From Streptomyces sp. NRRL B-3428 (GTDB taxonomy: Bacteria; Actinomycetota; Actinomycetes; Streptomycetales; Streptomycetaceae): DNA of 64,000 nucleotides. The stretch is from positions 62,001-126,000 of the forward strand of contig JOGW01000015.1 of the NCBI GenBank assembly GCA_000721375.1, read 5' to 3'. The notes below the pieces were generated by a model, which worked only from the letters and a program-made list of their open reading frames with translations, ran no database searches and was not told the origin of the DNA. Positions 54,824 through 63,809 of the stretch are shown here, piece after piece. The position numbers and the translations under genes were made by a program. Every line of letters begins with the position of its first letter. Position 1 is the first letter of the stretch.

Positions 54824-56491
54824 ATGACCACGAGCACGAGCACGAGCACGGACAGGGACAGGGACAGGGACAGGGACACAGAAACTGTCACAGACTCCGG
54901 CACGGACACCACGAACTCCTGGGAAGAGCTCGTCACCGCGGCACTACTGGGTACCGACCGACGCGGCAGCGGTACGCGGACGGCAGGCCGTAGTCGTAAG
55001 GACGCTGCCGCCGCCCTGCTCGACGAGGCCGCGCTGCACACCGTGCGCCGCAGGGCGGGGCTGCGGCCAGGACCGGCCGCGCCCCTGCCCGAACGGGCAG
55101 GGCCCGACCCGCGCCCCGCGCTCCCGGACGCGGCCCGGCGCCGTCTCGCCCTGCTGCTCTCCGACCGGCCGGGCACGGGCGGCGGCCGGCGCGGCACCAC
55201 ACCCGACCTCACCGAGCTGCTGCCGCAGTGGCTGGCCGGGGCGAACGGGTACGGCTACGCGGCACCGTCCGAACTGCTGCCCGCGCTGCTCGACGCGGCC
55301 CGCGGCCGGACGGATCTGCGGCCGCCCGCGCTGGCCTTCGCAGGACCGCGTGCGCTGTGGCTGGCGAAGCTGAACCCCGAGTGGAAGTTCGCGCTGCGCA
55401 CCACACCCGGAGGCAGTGCGCTGCCCCCGGCCGACGATCAAGGAGCGGTCCAACGGCTGTGGGAGGAGGGTCTGTTCGCCGAACGGGTCGCGCTGCTCGG
55501 CCTCGTACGGGCGTATGACGCCCAGGCCGCGCGGGCGCTGCTGGAGAGCACGTGGTCCACCGAGCGGGCCGAGGACCGGCTGATGTTCCTGGACTCGCTG
55601 CGTACGGGACTCTCGGACCGGGATGAGCCGTTCCTGGAGCGGGCGCTCTCCGACCGCAGCCGCAATGTCCGCACGACCGCGGCCGAGCTGCTCTCCGCGC
55701 TGCCCGGCTCGGCGCTCGCCGGGCGGATGGCGCGGCGGGCCGCGACGAGCATCGCACTCGACGCCCTGCGCACCGGGATCACGGTGGAGGCGCCGCACGA
55801 ATGCGACCCGGACATGGAGCGCGACGGCGTGGTCGCCACCGCGCCGCCGGGCCGGGGTCAACGGGCGTGGTGGCTCGGCCAGTTGGTGGAGGCGGCGCCC
55901 CTCGCCACCTGGCCGCAGCGGCTCGGCGGCCGCTCACCGGCCGAGATCGTGGCGCTGCCCGTGGCCGACGACTGGCAGAGCGAGCTGCATGCCGCTTGGT
56001 GCCGGGCGGCCGTACGGCAGCGGGATGCCGAGTGGTCTCGGGCGCTGCTCGGCGCGGCGGCCTCCCCGGGTGCGGCGGGACCCGGCGCGGTCTCGCTCGC
56101 CGAGCGGTCCAAGCTGCTCGGCACGCTGCCGGAGCCCGAACGGGCGGACTGGGTGGCCGGGTTCATCGCGGCGCACGGGCTGTCGGAAGCGTTCCAGCTG
56201 CTCGGGGTGTGCGCGGTGCCGTGGGCGGAGCCTTTGGGCGGGGCGGTGGTGGATGCGCTGAACATCGCGCGGGACGCGGGCAGTTATCCCTGGTCGTTCA
56301 GCGGGGTGATGGGGCTTGCCGAGCGGTGTCTCGAACCGGGCGCGGCGGCCCGGCTCGAGTCACTCACGGCCACACCGGACGAGTCCGAGGACGGGGCGCC
56401 CGGCGCGGGCGGTTACTGGGCGGAGGCCTTTCAGCGGCTTGTGGGGACGCTGAGGTTGCGGGCCGTGATGCGGGAGGAGTTGGCGGGGTAG
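54824..56491 (+). CDS. DUF5691 family protein
   Basis: The 555-aa product begins with a low-complexity Thr/Ser then Asp/Arg repeat segment (TSTSTSTDRDRDRDRD) and then a helical, HEAT-like protein (WEELVTAALLGTDR at the start; DRSRNVRTTAAELLSALPGSALAGRM in the middle). This matches DUF5691, a family encoded beside SWIM and MoxR genes. Function unknown. ATG with GGAAGGAGG, 61 bp after the SWIM stop. Confidence 0.83.
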   Translation: MTTSTSTSTDRDRDRDRDTETVTDSGTDTTNSWEELVTAALLGTDRRGSGTRTAGRSRKDAAAALLDEAALHTVRRRAGLRPGPAAPLPERAGPDPRPALPDAARRRLALLLSDRPGTGGGRRGTTPDLTELLPQWLAGANGYGYAAPSELLPALLDAARGRTDLRPPALAFAGPRALWLAKLNPEWKFALRTTPGGSALPPADDQGAVQRLWEEGLFAERVALLGLVRAYDAQAARALLESTWSTERAEDRLMFLDSLRTGLSDRDEPFLERALSDRSRNVRTTAAELLSALPGSALAGRMARRAATSIALDALRTGITVEAPHECDPDMERDGVVATAPPGRGQRAWWLGQLVEAAPLATWPQRLGGRSPAEIVALPVADDWQSELHAAWCRAAVRQRDAEWSRALLGAAASPGAAGPGAVSLAERSKLLGTLPEPERADWVAGFIAAHGLSEAFQLLGVCAVPWAEPLGGAVVDALNIARDAGSYPWSFSGVMGLAERCLEPGAAARLESLTATPDESEDGAPGAGGYWAEAFQRLVGTLRLRAVMREELAG

Positions 56492-56561
56492 CGGGATCGG
56501 GTGCGGGAGGAACCGCCGGGGGCGGGTGCGCGGTGGCGGGGGTGCAGGGGCCGAGTTGACC

Positions 56562-56637
56562 TCATACCGCGTGCGCGACGTCAGACCGCGTGCGCGACCT
56601 CAGACCGCGTGCGCGACCTCAGACCGCGTGCGCGACG
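56562..56637. repeat. Four 19-bp tandem repeats overlapping the mutase subunit's stop codon
   Basis: Units at 56562, 56581, 56600 and 56619 (consensus TCAGACCGCGTGCGCGACC). The last copy contains the leftward stop codon and the final codons AHAV of the B12-binding gene; each further copy repeats this coding end after the stop. Confidence 0.9.
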
Positions 56638-57029
56638 TTCCCGTTCACCCACTCCACGATCGCCCCGGTAGTGGCCCCCGGCGTGAAGATCTCCGCGACG
56701 CCGAGCGACTTCAGGGGCGGGATGTCCTCTTCCGGGATGATGCCGCCGCCGAAGACCTTGATGTCCTCGGCGTCGCGCTCCCTGAGGAGTTCGATGACCT
56801 TGGCGAACAGCGTCATGTGGGCACCCGAGAGGATCGAGAGGCCGATCGCGTCGGCGTCCTCCTGGATGGCCGTGTCGACGATCTGCTCGGGCGTCTGGTG
56901 CAGGCCCGTGTAGATGACCTCCATGCCCGCGTCGCGCAGCGCCCGCGCGATCACCTTCGCACCACGGTCGTGGCCGTCGAGACCGGGCTTGGCGACCACC
57001 ACGCGGATCGGACCGGTTGTCGCACCCAT
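56619..57029 (-). CDS. icmB: Cobalamin-binding small subunit of an acyl-CoA mutase
   Basis: The 136-aa product is a lone B12-binding domain with the lower-ligand motif [16 protein letters not shown] (DxHxxG), SILSGAHM and [10 protein letters not shown]. Proteins of this size pair with a separate large subunit as isobutyryl-CoA or 2-hydroxyisobutyryl-CoA mutase; the partner is not in the window, so which mutase is uncertain. I chose ATG 57029 with GGAGG six bases upstream. Confidence 0.85.
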   Translation of the reverse strand: MGATTGPIRVVVAKPGLDGHDRGAKVIARALRDAGMEVIYTGLHQTPEQIVDTAIQEDADAIGLSILSGAHMTLFAKVIELLRERDAEDIKVFGGGIIPEEDIPPLKSLGVAEIFTPGATTGAIVEWVNGNVAHAV

Positions 57030-57440
57030 CACTGCCTCCATGTCGAGCAAGTCGTGCGGACTCCGCCAGGACTACGAACAGAATGCCCGGGGAGCGCCGG
57101 GAACCTCACCGCGAGGGTCCCGAAGAAGTGAACGAACGTTATCGCCACCATCCCGCAACCGGCAGTTTCACGGTCAGGACCGAGGGGGAAATCACACGTG
57201 GGACACGTTCGCCATGCGCGGCTCCCGCGAGCAGAGGCCGAGCCGACTCGGCGGCCGCAGCCGGGATCCGCGCACAGGGGAGCCGCAGGAGGGCGCCGCA
57301 CCACCGCGCCGGCAGCCGCACGGCGTGGTGGTGCGGTGCCGTCTTTGGGTGATGGCCTGGTGATGGCCGCTGCTTCGGCACCCCATGTGGGTTCACGGGG
57401 GACAGGGACGTTCTCCGTGTGCCGTTCGGGAGGTCGGCTC
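57030..57440. other. 411-bp divergent intergenic region
   Basis: The gap between the mutase-subunit gene and the lipase gene should hold both promoters. It is open in several frames, but none has a ribosome site with coding-like sequence. I see only a short CCGAG/CTCGG stem near 57237 and no convincing element. Confidence 0.5.
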
Positions 57441-58319
57441 ATGGAGCCTGCGAGGGTTCTCAAGATCCTCAGGTCACTGCCCCTGCTACTGCCCCTGTGG
57501 AACCGGCGCGTCTGCGTACAGCGCCTGTGGCCGTCGTCATCCGCGCTGCTCAGGTCCACCGCACTAGAACTGACCATCCTCACCGGGCACGTACTGCTCT
57601 ATCCCTCCGGGATCACGCAGGAACGTCCGGTGCCGTGCCCGCCCAGGGAAGCCGAGGGCGCGCCCCGCCTCCCCGCCGGCAAACACGACCGGCCCGTCGT
57701 GCTCCTGCACGGCTTCATCGACAACCGCTCGGTCTTCGTCCTGCTGCGCCGCGCCCTGGCCAAGCACGGCCGACGCCATGTCGCCTCGCTCAACTACTCG
57801 CCGCTGACCTGCGACATCCGCGAAGCGGCCCGACTGCTCGGCGCTCATGTCGAGGAGCTGTGCGAACGGACCGGGCAGTCGGAGGTCGACATCGTCGGGC
57901 ACAGCCTCGGCGGGCTCATCGCGCGCTATTACGTACAGCGCCAGGGCGGCGACGCCCGCGTCCGCACCCTGGTCACGCTCGGCACCCCGCACGGCGGCAC
58001 CCGGGTCGTCCCGGCGATGAACGCGCATCCGATCGTGCGCCAGATGCGCCCCGGCTCCGAGGTGATCGCCGAACTCGCCGAGCCGGCACCCGGCTGCCGC
58101 ACCCGGTTCATCGGCTTCTGGAGCGATCTGGACCAGTTGATGGCACCGCTGGAGACGGCCTGCGTCGATCATCCCGATCTGCTCGCGCACAACGTGCGGG
58201 TGAGCGGCATCGGCCATCTCGCACTGCCCGTCCACCCGGCCGTCGCCACCGGCATACGGCAGGCCATCGACGACGACGCGGCGCTCGTCAGCGCCTCGGG
58301 CTCGATGTCCGTGGCCTAG
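57441..58319 (+). CDS. Alpha/beta-hydrolase, lipase-like
   Basis: The 292-aa product has an oxyanion segment PVVLLHGFIDN, the nucleophile elbow GHSLGG and the C-terminal His in VSGIGHLALP; TPHGGTR is typical of triacylglycerol-lipase-like enzymes. The N-terminal ~50 residues include a hydrophobic stretch (LRSLPLLLPLW) that may anchor it. ATG 57441 with GGGAGG upstream; longer in-frame starts to 57198 are possible but look non-coding. Confidence 0.85.
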   Translation: MEPARVLKILRSLPLLLPLWNRRVCVQRLWPSSSALLRSTALELTILTGHVLLYPSGITQERPVPCPPREAEGAPRLPAGKHDRPVVLLHGFIDNRSVFVLLRRALAKHGRRHVASLNYSPLTCDIREAARLLGAHVEELCERTGQSEVDIVGHSLGGLIARYYVQRQGGDARVRTLVTLGTPHGGTRVVPAMNAHPIVRQMRPGSEVIAELAEPAPGCRTRFIGFWSDLDQLMAPLETACVDHPDLLAHNVRVSGIGHLALPVHPAVATGIRQAIDDDAALVSASGSMSVA

Positions 58320-58449
58320 GGACCAGGGCCGCGCCCCGCGACGACCGCCCGTACGCCGCAAAGACGACCGCCCGTACTCCACAAACCAGTTGACCCGCCC
58401 CGAGCCCGCCCAGTTCGATGCCCCGGTGACCACATCGAAGCCGCGCAGG

Positions 58450-59352
58450 ATGCACGCAGACCAGGCCGATATCGACGACGCCCTGGTGCGGCGGCTGATC
58501 GCGGGGCAGTTCCCCGAGTGGTCCGGTCTGCCGGTCGAGCACGTCGATTCACCGGGCACGGTCAACGCGCTGTACCGCCTGGGCGAGGACATGGTCGTAC
58601 GGCTGCCGCTGCGCGCCGGTTCCGACGAGGAGATCGAGGACGAGTTCGCCTGGCTGCCGAAGCTCGCCGCGCACCTGCCGGTCACCATCCCCGAGCCGCT
58701 CGCCAAGGGCGCGCCCGCCGAAGGGCTCGACTGGCTCTGGTCCGTCTACCGCTGGCTGGACGGCAGCACCCCGACCGTCGGGGCGATCGCCCGGCCCCGC
58801 GAACTGGCCGCGGATCTGGCCGGGTTCATCACCGCACTGCGCGCCATCGACGCCACCGGCGCCGGAGCGCCCCGCTGCAGCCGCGGCGTACCGCTGGGCG
58901 AGGAACGCGACCAGGCGACCCGCAAGGCGCTCGCCCAACTCACCGGCGTGATCGATGCCGAGGCGGCGGCCTCCGTATGGCAGCAGGCCCTCGACGCCCC
59001 ACCCTACGAAGGCCCCGACCGCTGGATGCACGGCGATCTGCAGCCCGGCAATCTGCTCGTGAGCGACACGGGCCGGCTGGCCTCCGTCATCGACTTCGGC
59101 CTCGTCGGCATCGGCGATCCGACCGTCGACCTGATCACCGCCTGGTACGTACTGCCCGCCGCGGCGCGCCCGGAGTTCCGCGCCGCCGTCGGGGCGGACG
59201 ACGCGAGTTGGGTACGGGGGCGGGGGCTCGCGATGTCGATCGCGCTGATGGAGCTCTCGTACTACCGCGAGACCAATCCGCGGATGGCGACGACGGCACG
59301 CCATGTGATCGGCGAGATCCTCACCGACCACGCGGCACGGCCCAACGGTTGA
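58450..59352 (+). CDS. Aminoglycoside-phosphotransferase (APH) family kinase
   Basis: The 300-aa product has the APH/choline-kinase signatures MHGDLQPGNLL (catalytic Asp and Mg-binding Asn) and VIDFGLVGIGDP, with an N-terminal NALYRLGEDMVVRLP nucleotide loop. Members phosphorylate aminoglycosides, choline or other small molecules; the substrate here is unknown. Start ATG 58450 or GTG 58426. Confidence 0.85.
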   Translation: MHADQADIDDALVRRLIAGQFPEWSGLPVEHVDSPGTVNALYRLGEDMVVRLPLRAGSDEEIEDEFAWLPKLAAHLPVTIPEPLAKGAPAEGLDWLWSVYRWLDGSTPTVGAIARPRELAADLAGFITALRAIDATGAGAPRCSRGVPLGEERDQATRKALAQLTGVIDAEAAASVWQQALDAPPYEGPDRWMHGDLQPGNLLVSDTGRLASVIDFGLVGIGDPTVDLITAWYVLPAAARPEFRAAVGADDASWVRGRGLAMSIALMELSYYRETNPRMATTARHVIGEILTDHAARPNG

Positions 59353-59509
59353 CCCAACGGCTGACCCACTGCCCGACTCACGCCACTTGAGGCCGACGCG
59401 AGACAGAGAAAACTCGAACAGATCTCGAACACAAGGCCAAAGCTGTGCCCGCAGTCCGCCGAAAGGCGGCCGAATGCCCGTTTCTCTCACCGACGAAACC
59501 AGCTGAAGA

Positions 59510-59539
59510 TTGTCGGCGTCGCACACCGCCGGGTACAGT
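59510..59539 (+). promoter_or_regulatory. Candidate sigma-70-type promoter for the M23 peptidase gene
   Basis: TTGTCG at 59510-59515 and TACAGT at 59534-59539 with an 18-bp spacer, about 46 bp before the GTG start. Confidence 0.5.
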
Positions 59540-59585
59540 CACCGCACTGCTCCGCCCCCTTGTTGTCGAGGCGAAAGAGAAGTTG

Positions 59586-61133
59586 GTGAACGAACAGCAC
59601 GGCTATGCCACCGGACACGGCGGCTACGCGACCGGTGCCTTCGACGCCTCCTCTTTCGATTCGGACCCCCTCTTCGGGGCCATGCCGGGTGCGTACGACG
59701 CGACGCAGAGCGGCCAGTGGGACAGCTCCCAGTGGACCGCCGGCGCACAGAACTACGAGGCCGCCGCCTCGCCCGATCCGTACGCCGCGCAGCACACCGG
59801 CGGTTACGACAGCGGCAGTTACGACACCGGCGGCCACGACACGACCGCCATGTGGGCGAGCGCCGGATACCAGGCGCTCGGCGACATCCCCGGGCAGGCA
59901 GGACCGCAGGGCGCCGAGCAGTGGGACACCACCGGCCAGTGGCAGACGACCGGCGCGTACGGCTACGCCGACACCGGCGCCTACGACGCCACCGCGTGGA
60001 ACTCGGCGGGCACGGACACCTCGTACGAGCCCGAGCAGGCCGCCTCCTACGCCACCGGTTCCTACGAGACCGGTTCCTACGAGAGCACCGCGTACGAGAC
60101 CGGCACCTACTCCGCCGGCACCTACGAGGCGTACGCGACCGAGGCGCCGCAGGCACACGGGGCCGAGACACACGGGGCCGAGAGCCACGGCTACGAGGCC
60201 GACTCGCCCCAGCCGCAGGCCTTCGAGACTTACGAAGAGACCTACGAAGAGTCCTTCAAAGAGTCCTACGAAGCCTCCGAAGAGCCGTACGGCGAGACCG
60301 AACTGCTCGACGAACCGGTCACCCTCGGCCACGACGACAGTGAAGAGCCCGAGCCGGTACGGGTGGCGCACAGCCCCCGCCCCCAGCGCTCCGGCTCGCG
60401 CGGCCGCCGCCGCACCCCCGCCAAGCGTTCCGCGCTCCTGACCGTGGCCGTGCCCTCGGTCTGCGCGCTGGGTGTCGCCGGTGTCGCCGCCGCTTCGGTG
60501 GTCGGCTCGATGGGCGGGAACGAGGAGCCGAAGACGCAGGCGGCGCCCGACCCCAGCTCGGTCGAGACCGCCGCCGCGAACAGCAAGCTGGACACCCAGC
60601 TCACCGCACTCTCCGCGGACGCCGATGACTTCGCGGACCGCGCGAGCCGTACGCAGGAGCGCCTCGACCTCAAGGAACGCCAGGAGGCCGAGAAGAAGCG
60701 CAAGGCCGAGGAGGCCGCCCGCAAGGAGGCGCTGCGCCCCAAGTTCTCGCTCCCGGTCAAGCAGCACGGGCTCAGCGCGTACTACGGACAGGCCGGCGTC
60801 AACTGGATGTCCGTGCACACCGGCATCGACTTCCCCGTCTCGTACGGCACCCAGGTGCTCGCCGCGACGGACGGCACCGTGCGCACGCAGTGGAACGGCG
60901 CGTACGGGAACATGGCCATAGTGACGGCGCCCGACGGCACCGAGACCTGGTACTGCCACCTGTCGAGTACGAAGATCCGCAGCGGTTCGGTCAAGGCCGG
61001 CGATGTGATCGCGTACTCCGGTAACTCCGGCAACTCCACCGGCCCGCATCTGCACTTCGAGGTCCGCCCGGCCGGCGGCTCGGCGATCGACCCGCTGCCG
61101 TGGCTGCGCGGCCACGGGCTCGAGCCTTCCTGA
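59586..61133 (+). CDS. M23 metallopeptidase with long Tyr/Gly-rich N-terminus
   Basis: The 515-aa product (GTG) has ~250 residues of low complexity rich in Tyr, Gly, Thr, Ala and Glu (SYETGSYESTAYETG), a basic stretch, one transmembrane helix (LTVAVPSVCALGVAGVAAASVVG, about 285-310), a coiled coil (RTQERLDLKERQEAEKKRKAEEAARKEAL) and a C-terminal M23 domain with zinc ligands in SVHTGIDFP and GPHLHFEV. It should cleave peptidoglycan cross-bridges outside the cell while a long tail remains in the cytosol. Confidence 0.9.
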   Translation: MNEQHGYATGHGGYATGAFDASSFDSDPLFGAMPGAYDATQSGQWDSSQWTAGAQNYEAAASPDPYAAQHTGGYDSGSYDTGGHDTTAMWASAGYQALGDIPGQAGPQGAEQWDTTGQWQTTGAYGYADTGAYDATAWNSAGTDTSYEPEQAASYATGSYETGSYESTAYETGTYSAGTYEAYATEAPQAHGAETHGAESHGYEADSPQPQAFETYEETYEESFKESYEASEEPYGETELLDEPVTLGHDDSEEPEPVRVAHSPRPQRSGSRGRRRTPAKRSALLTVAVPSVCALGVAGVAAASVVGSMGGNEEPKTQAAPDPSSVETAAANSKLDTQLTALSADADDFADRASRTQERLDLKERQEAEKKRKAEEAARKEALRPKFSLPVKQHGLSAYYGQAGVNWMSVHTGIDFPVSYGTQVLAATDGTVRTQWNGAYGNMAIVTAPDGTETWYCHLSSTKIRSGSVKAGDVIAYSGNSGNSTGPHLHFEVRPAGGSAIDPLPWLRGHGLEPS

Positions 61134-61167
61134 TCCGGACCGCGAACAGGCCGGACCACCACGAACA

Positions 61168-61203
61168 GAAAGGGGCGACCTCCCTCAGGAGGCCGCCCCT
61201 TTC
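61168..61203. terminator. Hairpin between M23 peptidase and pcrA
   Basis: GAAAGGGGCG pairs with CGCCCCTTTC, extended by an inner ACCTCC/GGAGG part, between convergent genes. Confidence 0.85.
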
Positions 61204-61218
61204 ACGTATCCGAAGCGG

Positions 61219-63708
61219 CTACAGCTTCTCGACCGGCGCGTACCGCAGCAGCAGCACCTTCGGCTTCGTATCGCCGAAGTCGATCGTGGCGCGCGCCTTG
61301 TCGCCCGCGCCCTCGACGCCGACGACCGTGCCCAGGCCGAACTGGTCGTGCGTGACCCGGTCGCCGACCGCGAGCGAGACGGCCGGCTTGTCGGTGGCGC
61401 GGCCGGTGGCGAAGCCGGACGGGCCGCCGCGCCGGTCGCGCGCCGCCATCGCGGAGGAGAGCGAGGAGGCCACCGCGGCGGCCGGACCCGAGGAGGGTGC
61501 GCCGCCGAGTTTGGCGCCGGTGCGCTTCCACTCCAGGTGCTGGGCGGGGATCTCCTCCAGGAAGCGCGACGGCGGGTTGTAGGAGGGCTGGCCCCAGGCG
61601 CTGCGGAGGGTGGAGCGCGTCAGGTAGAGGCGCTCACGGGCGCGCGTGATGCCCACGTACGCGAGGCGGCGCTCCTCCTCCAGTTCCTTGGCCTGTCCGA
61701 GGGCGCGCATGTGCGGGAAGACGCCGTCCTCCATGCCGGTCAGGAAGACGACCGGGAATTCGAGGCCCTTGGCGGTGTGCAGGGTCATCAGCGTGATGAC
61801 GCCCGAGCCGTCCTCGTCCTCGTCGGGGATCTGGTCGGAGTCGGCGACGAGGGCGACGCGTTCCAGGAAGTCGGAGAGCGAGGGCCGCTCGCCGTCCTCC
61901 GTCTCCTGCTCGAACTCCAGGGCCACGGCGGCGAGTTCCTGAAGGTTCTCGATACGGGTCTCGTCCTGCGGGTCGGTCGAGGCCTGCAACTCGGCTAGAT
62001 ATCCGGTGCGTTCGAGCACGGCCTCAAGGACCGTGGCCGGGCCCGCGCCGGATTCGACGATCGTACGGAGCTCCTCCATCAGCACGTTGAAGCGCTTGAC
62101 GGCGTTGGTGGAGCGGGCGGCCATCCCGTACGCCTCGTCGACGCGGGTCAGGGCCTGCGGGAAGGTGATCTTCTCGCGCAGCGACAGGGCGTCGATCATC
62201 GCCTCGGCACGCTCGCCGATACCGCGCTTGGGCACATTGAGGATCCGGCGCAGCGGGACGGTGTCCTCGGGGTTGGAGAGCACACGGAGATAGGCCAGGA
62301 CGTCCCGGACTTCCTTGCGCTCGTAGAAGCGGACTCCGCCGACGACCTTGTAGGGCAGGCCGACGCGGATGAAGATCTCTTCGAAGACTCGGGACTGCGC
62401 GTTCGTACGGTAGAAGACCGCCATGTCGCCGGCCTTCGCCTCGCGTGCGTCGGTGAGGCGGTCGATCTCCTCGGCGACGAACTGCGCTTCGTCGTGCTCG
62501 GTGTCGGCGACATAGCCGGTGATCTGGGCGCCGTTGCCCGCGTTGGTCCACAGGTTCTTCGGGCGGCGGGACTCGTTGCGCTCGATGACCGCGTTGGCGG
62601 CGGAGAGGATCGTCTGCGTGGAGCGGTAGTTCTGCTCCAGGAGGATCGTCGTCGCGTTCGGGTAGTCGTCCTCGAAGTCGAGGATGTTGCGGATGGTGGC
62701 GCCGCGGAACGCGTAGATCGACTGGTCCGCGTCACCCACCACGCAGAGCTCGGCGGGCGGCACGTCGTGCGCCTCGCCCCGCACCCCGTTGCCGACGAGC
62801 TCGCGGACGAGGGCGTACTGCGCGTGGTTGGTGTCCTGGTACTCGTCGACCATCACGTGCCTGAAGCGGCGGCGGTAGTGCTCGGCGACGTCCGGGAACG
62901 CGCGCAGCAGGTTGACCGTCGTCATGATCAGGTCGTCGAAGTCGAGCGCGTTGGCCTCGCGCAGACGTGACTGGTACATCACGTACGCCTGGGCCAGGGT
63001 CTTCTCGAAGCCGTCGGCGGCCTGGCCCGCGAAGTCCTCCTCGTCGATGAGCTCATTCTTGAGGTTGGAGATCTTCGCGCTGAACGCCTTGGGCGGGAAG
63101 CGCTTCGGGTCGAGGTCGAGATCGCGGCAGACCAGGGCCATGAGGCGCTTGGAGTCGGCGGCGTCGTAGATCGAGAAGGAAGAGGTGAAGCCGAGCTTCT
63201 TCGACTCGCGGCGCAGGATCCGTACGCACGCGCTGTGGAAGGTCATCACCCACATCGCGTGGGCACGGGGCCCGACGAGGTCCTCGACGCGCTCCTTCAT
63301 CTCGCCCGCGGCCTTGTTGGTGAAGGTGATCGCGAGGATCTGGCCCGGGTGCACATTGCGCTCGGCGAGCAGATACGCGACGCGGTGGGTCAGGACGCGG
63401 GTCTTGCCGGAGCCCGCGCCGGCCACGATGAGCAGCGGGGTGTCGCTGTGGGTGACGGCCGCACGCTGGTTGTCGTTCAGACCGTCGAGCAGCGCGGCGC
63501 CGTCGAGCACCGGGCGCGGGGCGCCGTCACGGTAGTAGGCGTCCCGCTGCGCGGGCGCGTCGAACTTCCCGCCGAACAAGTCGGCCGGAAGCTCTTCCGG
63601 CCCCTCGTCCTCGGGGGGCGGCGGCGGTACGTGGTCCCGGCCGTGATCCTTGCCGTGATCCTTGGCCTGGAGGTCCGCCAGAAAGCTGTCGTCAAAGAGG
63701 CTGCTCAT
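61219..63708 (-). CDS. pcrA: ATP-dependent DNA helicase PcrA/UvrD
   Basis: The 829-aa product has all SF1A motifs: Walker A AGAGSGKTRV, AITFTNKAA, VDEYQDTNHAQ, GDADQSIYAFRGA, LEQNYRST, TLHTAKGLEFPVV and VGITRARERLYL. It has an actinobacterial N-terminal extension (~75 residues) and a C-terminal SH3/Tudor-like part (VGDRVTHDQFGLGTVVGV). It unwinds 3'-tailed DNA in repair and displaces stalled complexes. A damage-type promoter lies just upstream. Confidence 0.97.
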   Translation of the reverse strand: MSSLFDDSFLADLQAKDHGKDHGRDHVPPPPPEDEGPEELPADLFGGKFDAPAQRDAYYRDGAPRPVLDGAALLDGLNDNQRAAVTHSDTPLLIVAGAGSGKTRVLTHRVAYLLAERNVHPGQILAITFTNKAAGEMKERVEDLVGPRAHAMWVMTFHSACVRILRRESKKLGFTSSFSIYDAADSKRLMALVCRDLDLDPKRFPPKAFSAKISNLKNELIDEEDFAGQAADGFEKTLAQAYVMYQSRLREANALDFDDLIMTTVNLLRAFPDVAEHYRRRFRHVMVDEYQDTNHAQYALVRELVGNGVRGEAHDVPPAELCVVGDADQSIYAFRGATIRNILDFEDDYPNATTILLEQNYRSTQTILSAANAVIERNESRRPKNLWTNAGNGAQITGYVADTEHDEAQFVAEEIDRLTDAREAKAGDMAVFYRTNAQSRVFEEIFIRVGLPYKVVGGVRFYERKEVRDVLAYLRVLSNPEDTVPLRRILNVPKRGIGERAEAMIDALSLREKITFPQALTRVDEAYGMAARSTNAVKRFNVLMEELRTIVESGAGPATVLEAVLERTGYLAELQASTDPQDETRIENLQELAAVALEFEQETEDGERPSLSDFLERVALVADSDQIPDEDEDGSGVITLMTLHTAKGLEFPVVFLTGMEDGVFPHMRALGQAKELEEERRLAYVGITRARERLYLTRSTLRSAWGQPSYNPPSRFLEEIPAQHLEWKRTGAKLGGAPSSGPAAAVASSLSSAMAARDRRGGPSGFATGRATDKPAVSLAVGDRVTHDQFGLGTVVGVEGAGDKARATIDFGDTKPKVLLLRYAPVEKL

Positions 63709-63717
63709 CGCCTACCG

Positions 63718-63740
63718 AGTCTAGGCGCCTGGACTGACAG
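63718..63740 (-). promoter_or_regulatory. Candidate PafBC-type promoter for pcrA
   Basis: Minus strand CTGTCAGTC (63740-63732), 8-bp spacer, TAGACT (63723-63718). It matches TTGTCRGTG-N8-TANNNT at 7 of 9 and fully in the -10 pattern. The pcrA ATG at 63708 lies 9 bp past it, so the mRNA would have almost no leader. Confidence 0.5.
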
Positions 63741-63741
63741 C

Positions 63742-63769
63742 CCGTCCCGGGTTCGTGAACCCGGGACGG
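63742..63769. terminator. Hairpin at the end of the last, partial gene
   Basis: Perfect 13-bp stem CCGTCCCGGGTTC/GAACCCGGGACGG with a minimal loop. It lies 41 bp after the stop of the leftward partial gene and directly upstream of the pcrA promoter. Confidence 0.75.
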
Positions 63770-63809
63770 ACGGTGACGCTCAGCGGTCGCGGAACGCCGC
63801 AGGTGACGC

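Noticed and set aside
59510..59530. TTGTCGGCG before the M23 peptidase gene as a further damage-type promoter
   Set aside because: No TANNNT at 8 bp; it fits better as the -35 of an ordinary promoter with an 18-bp spacer.
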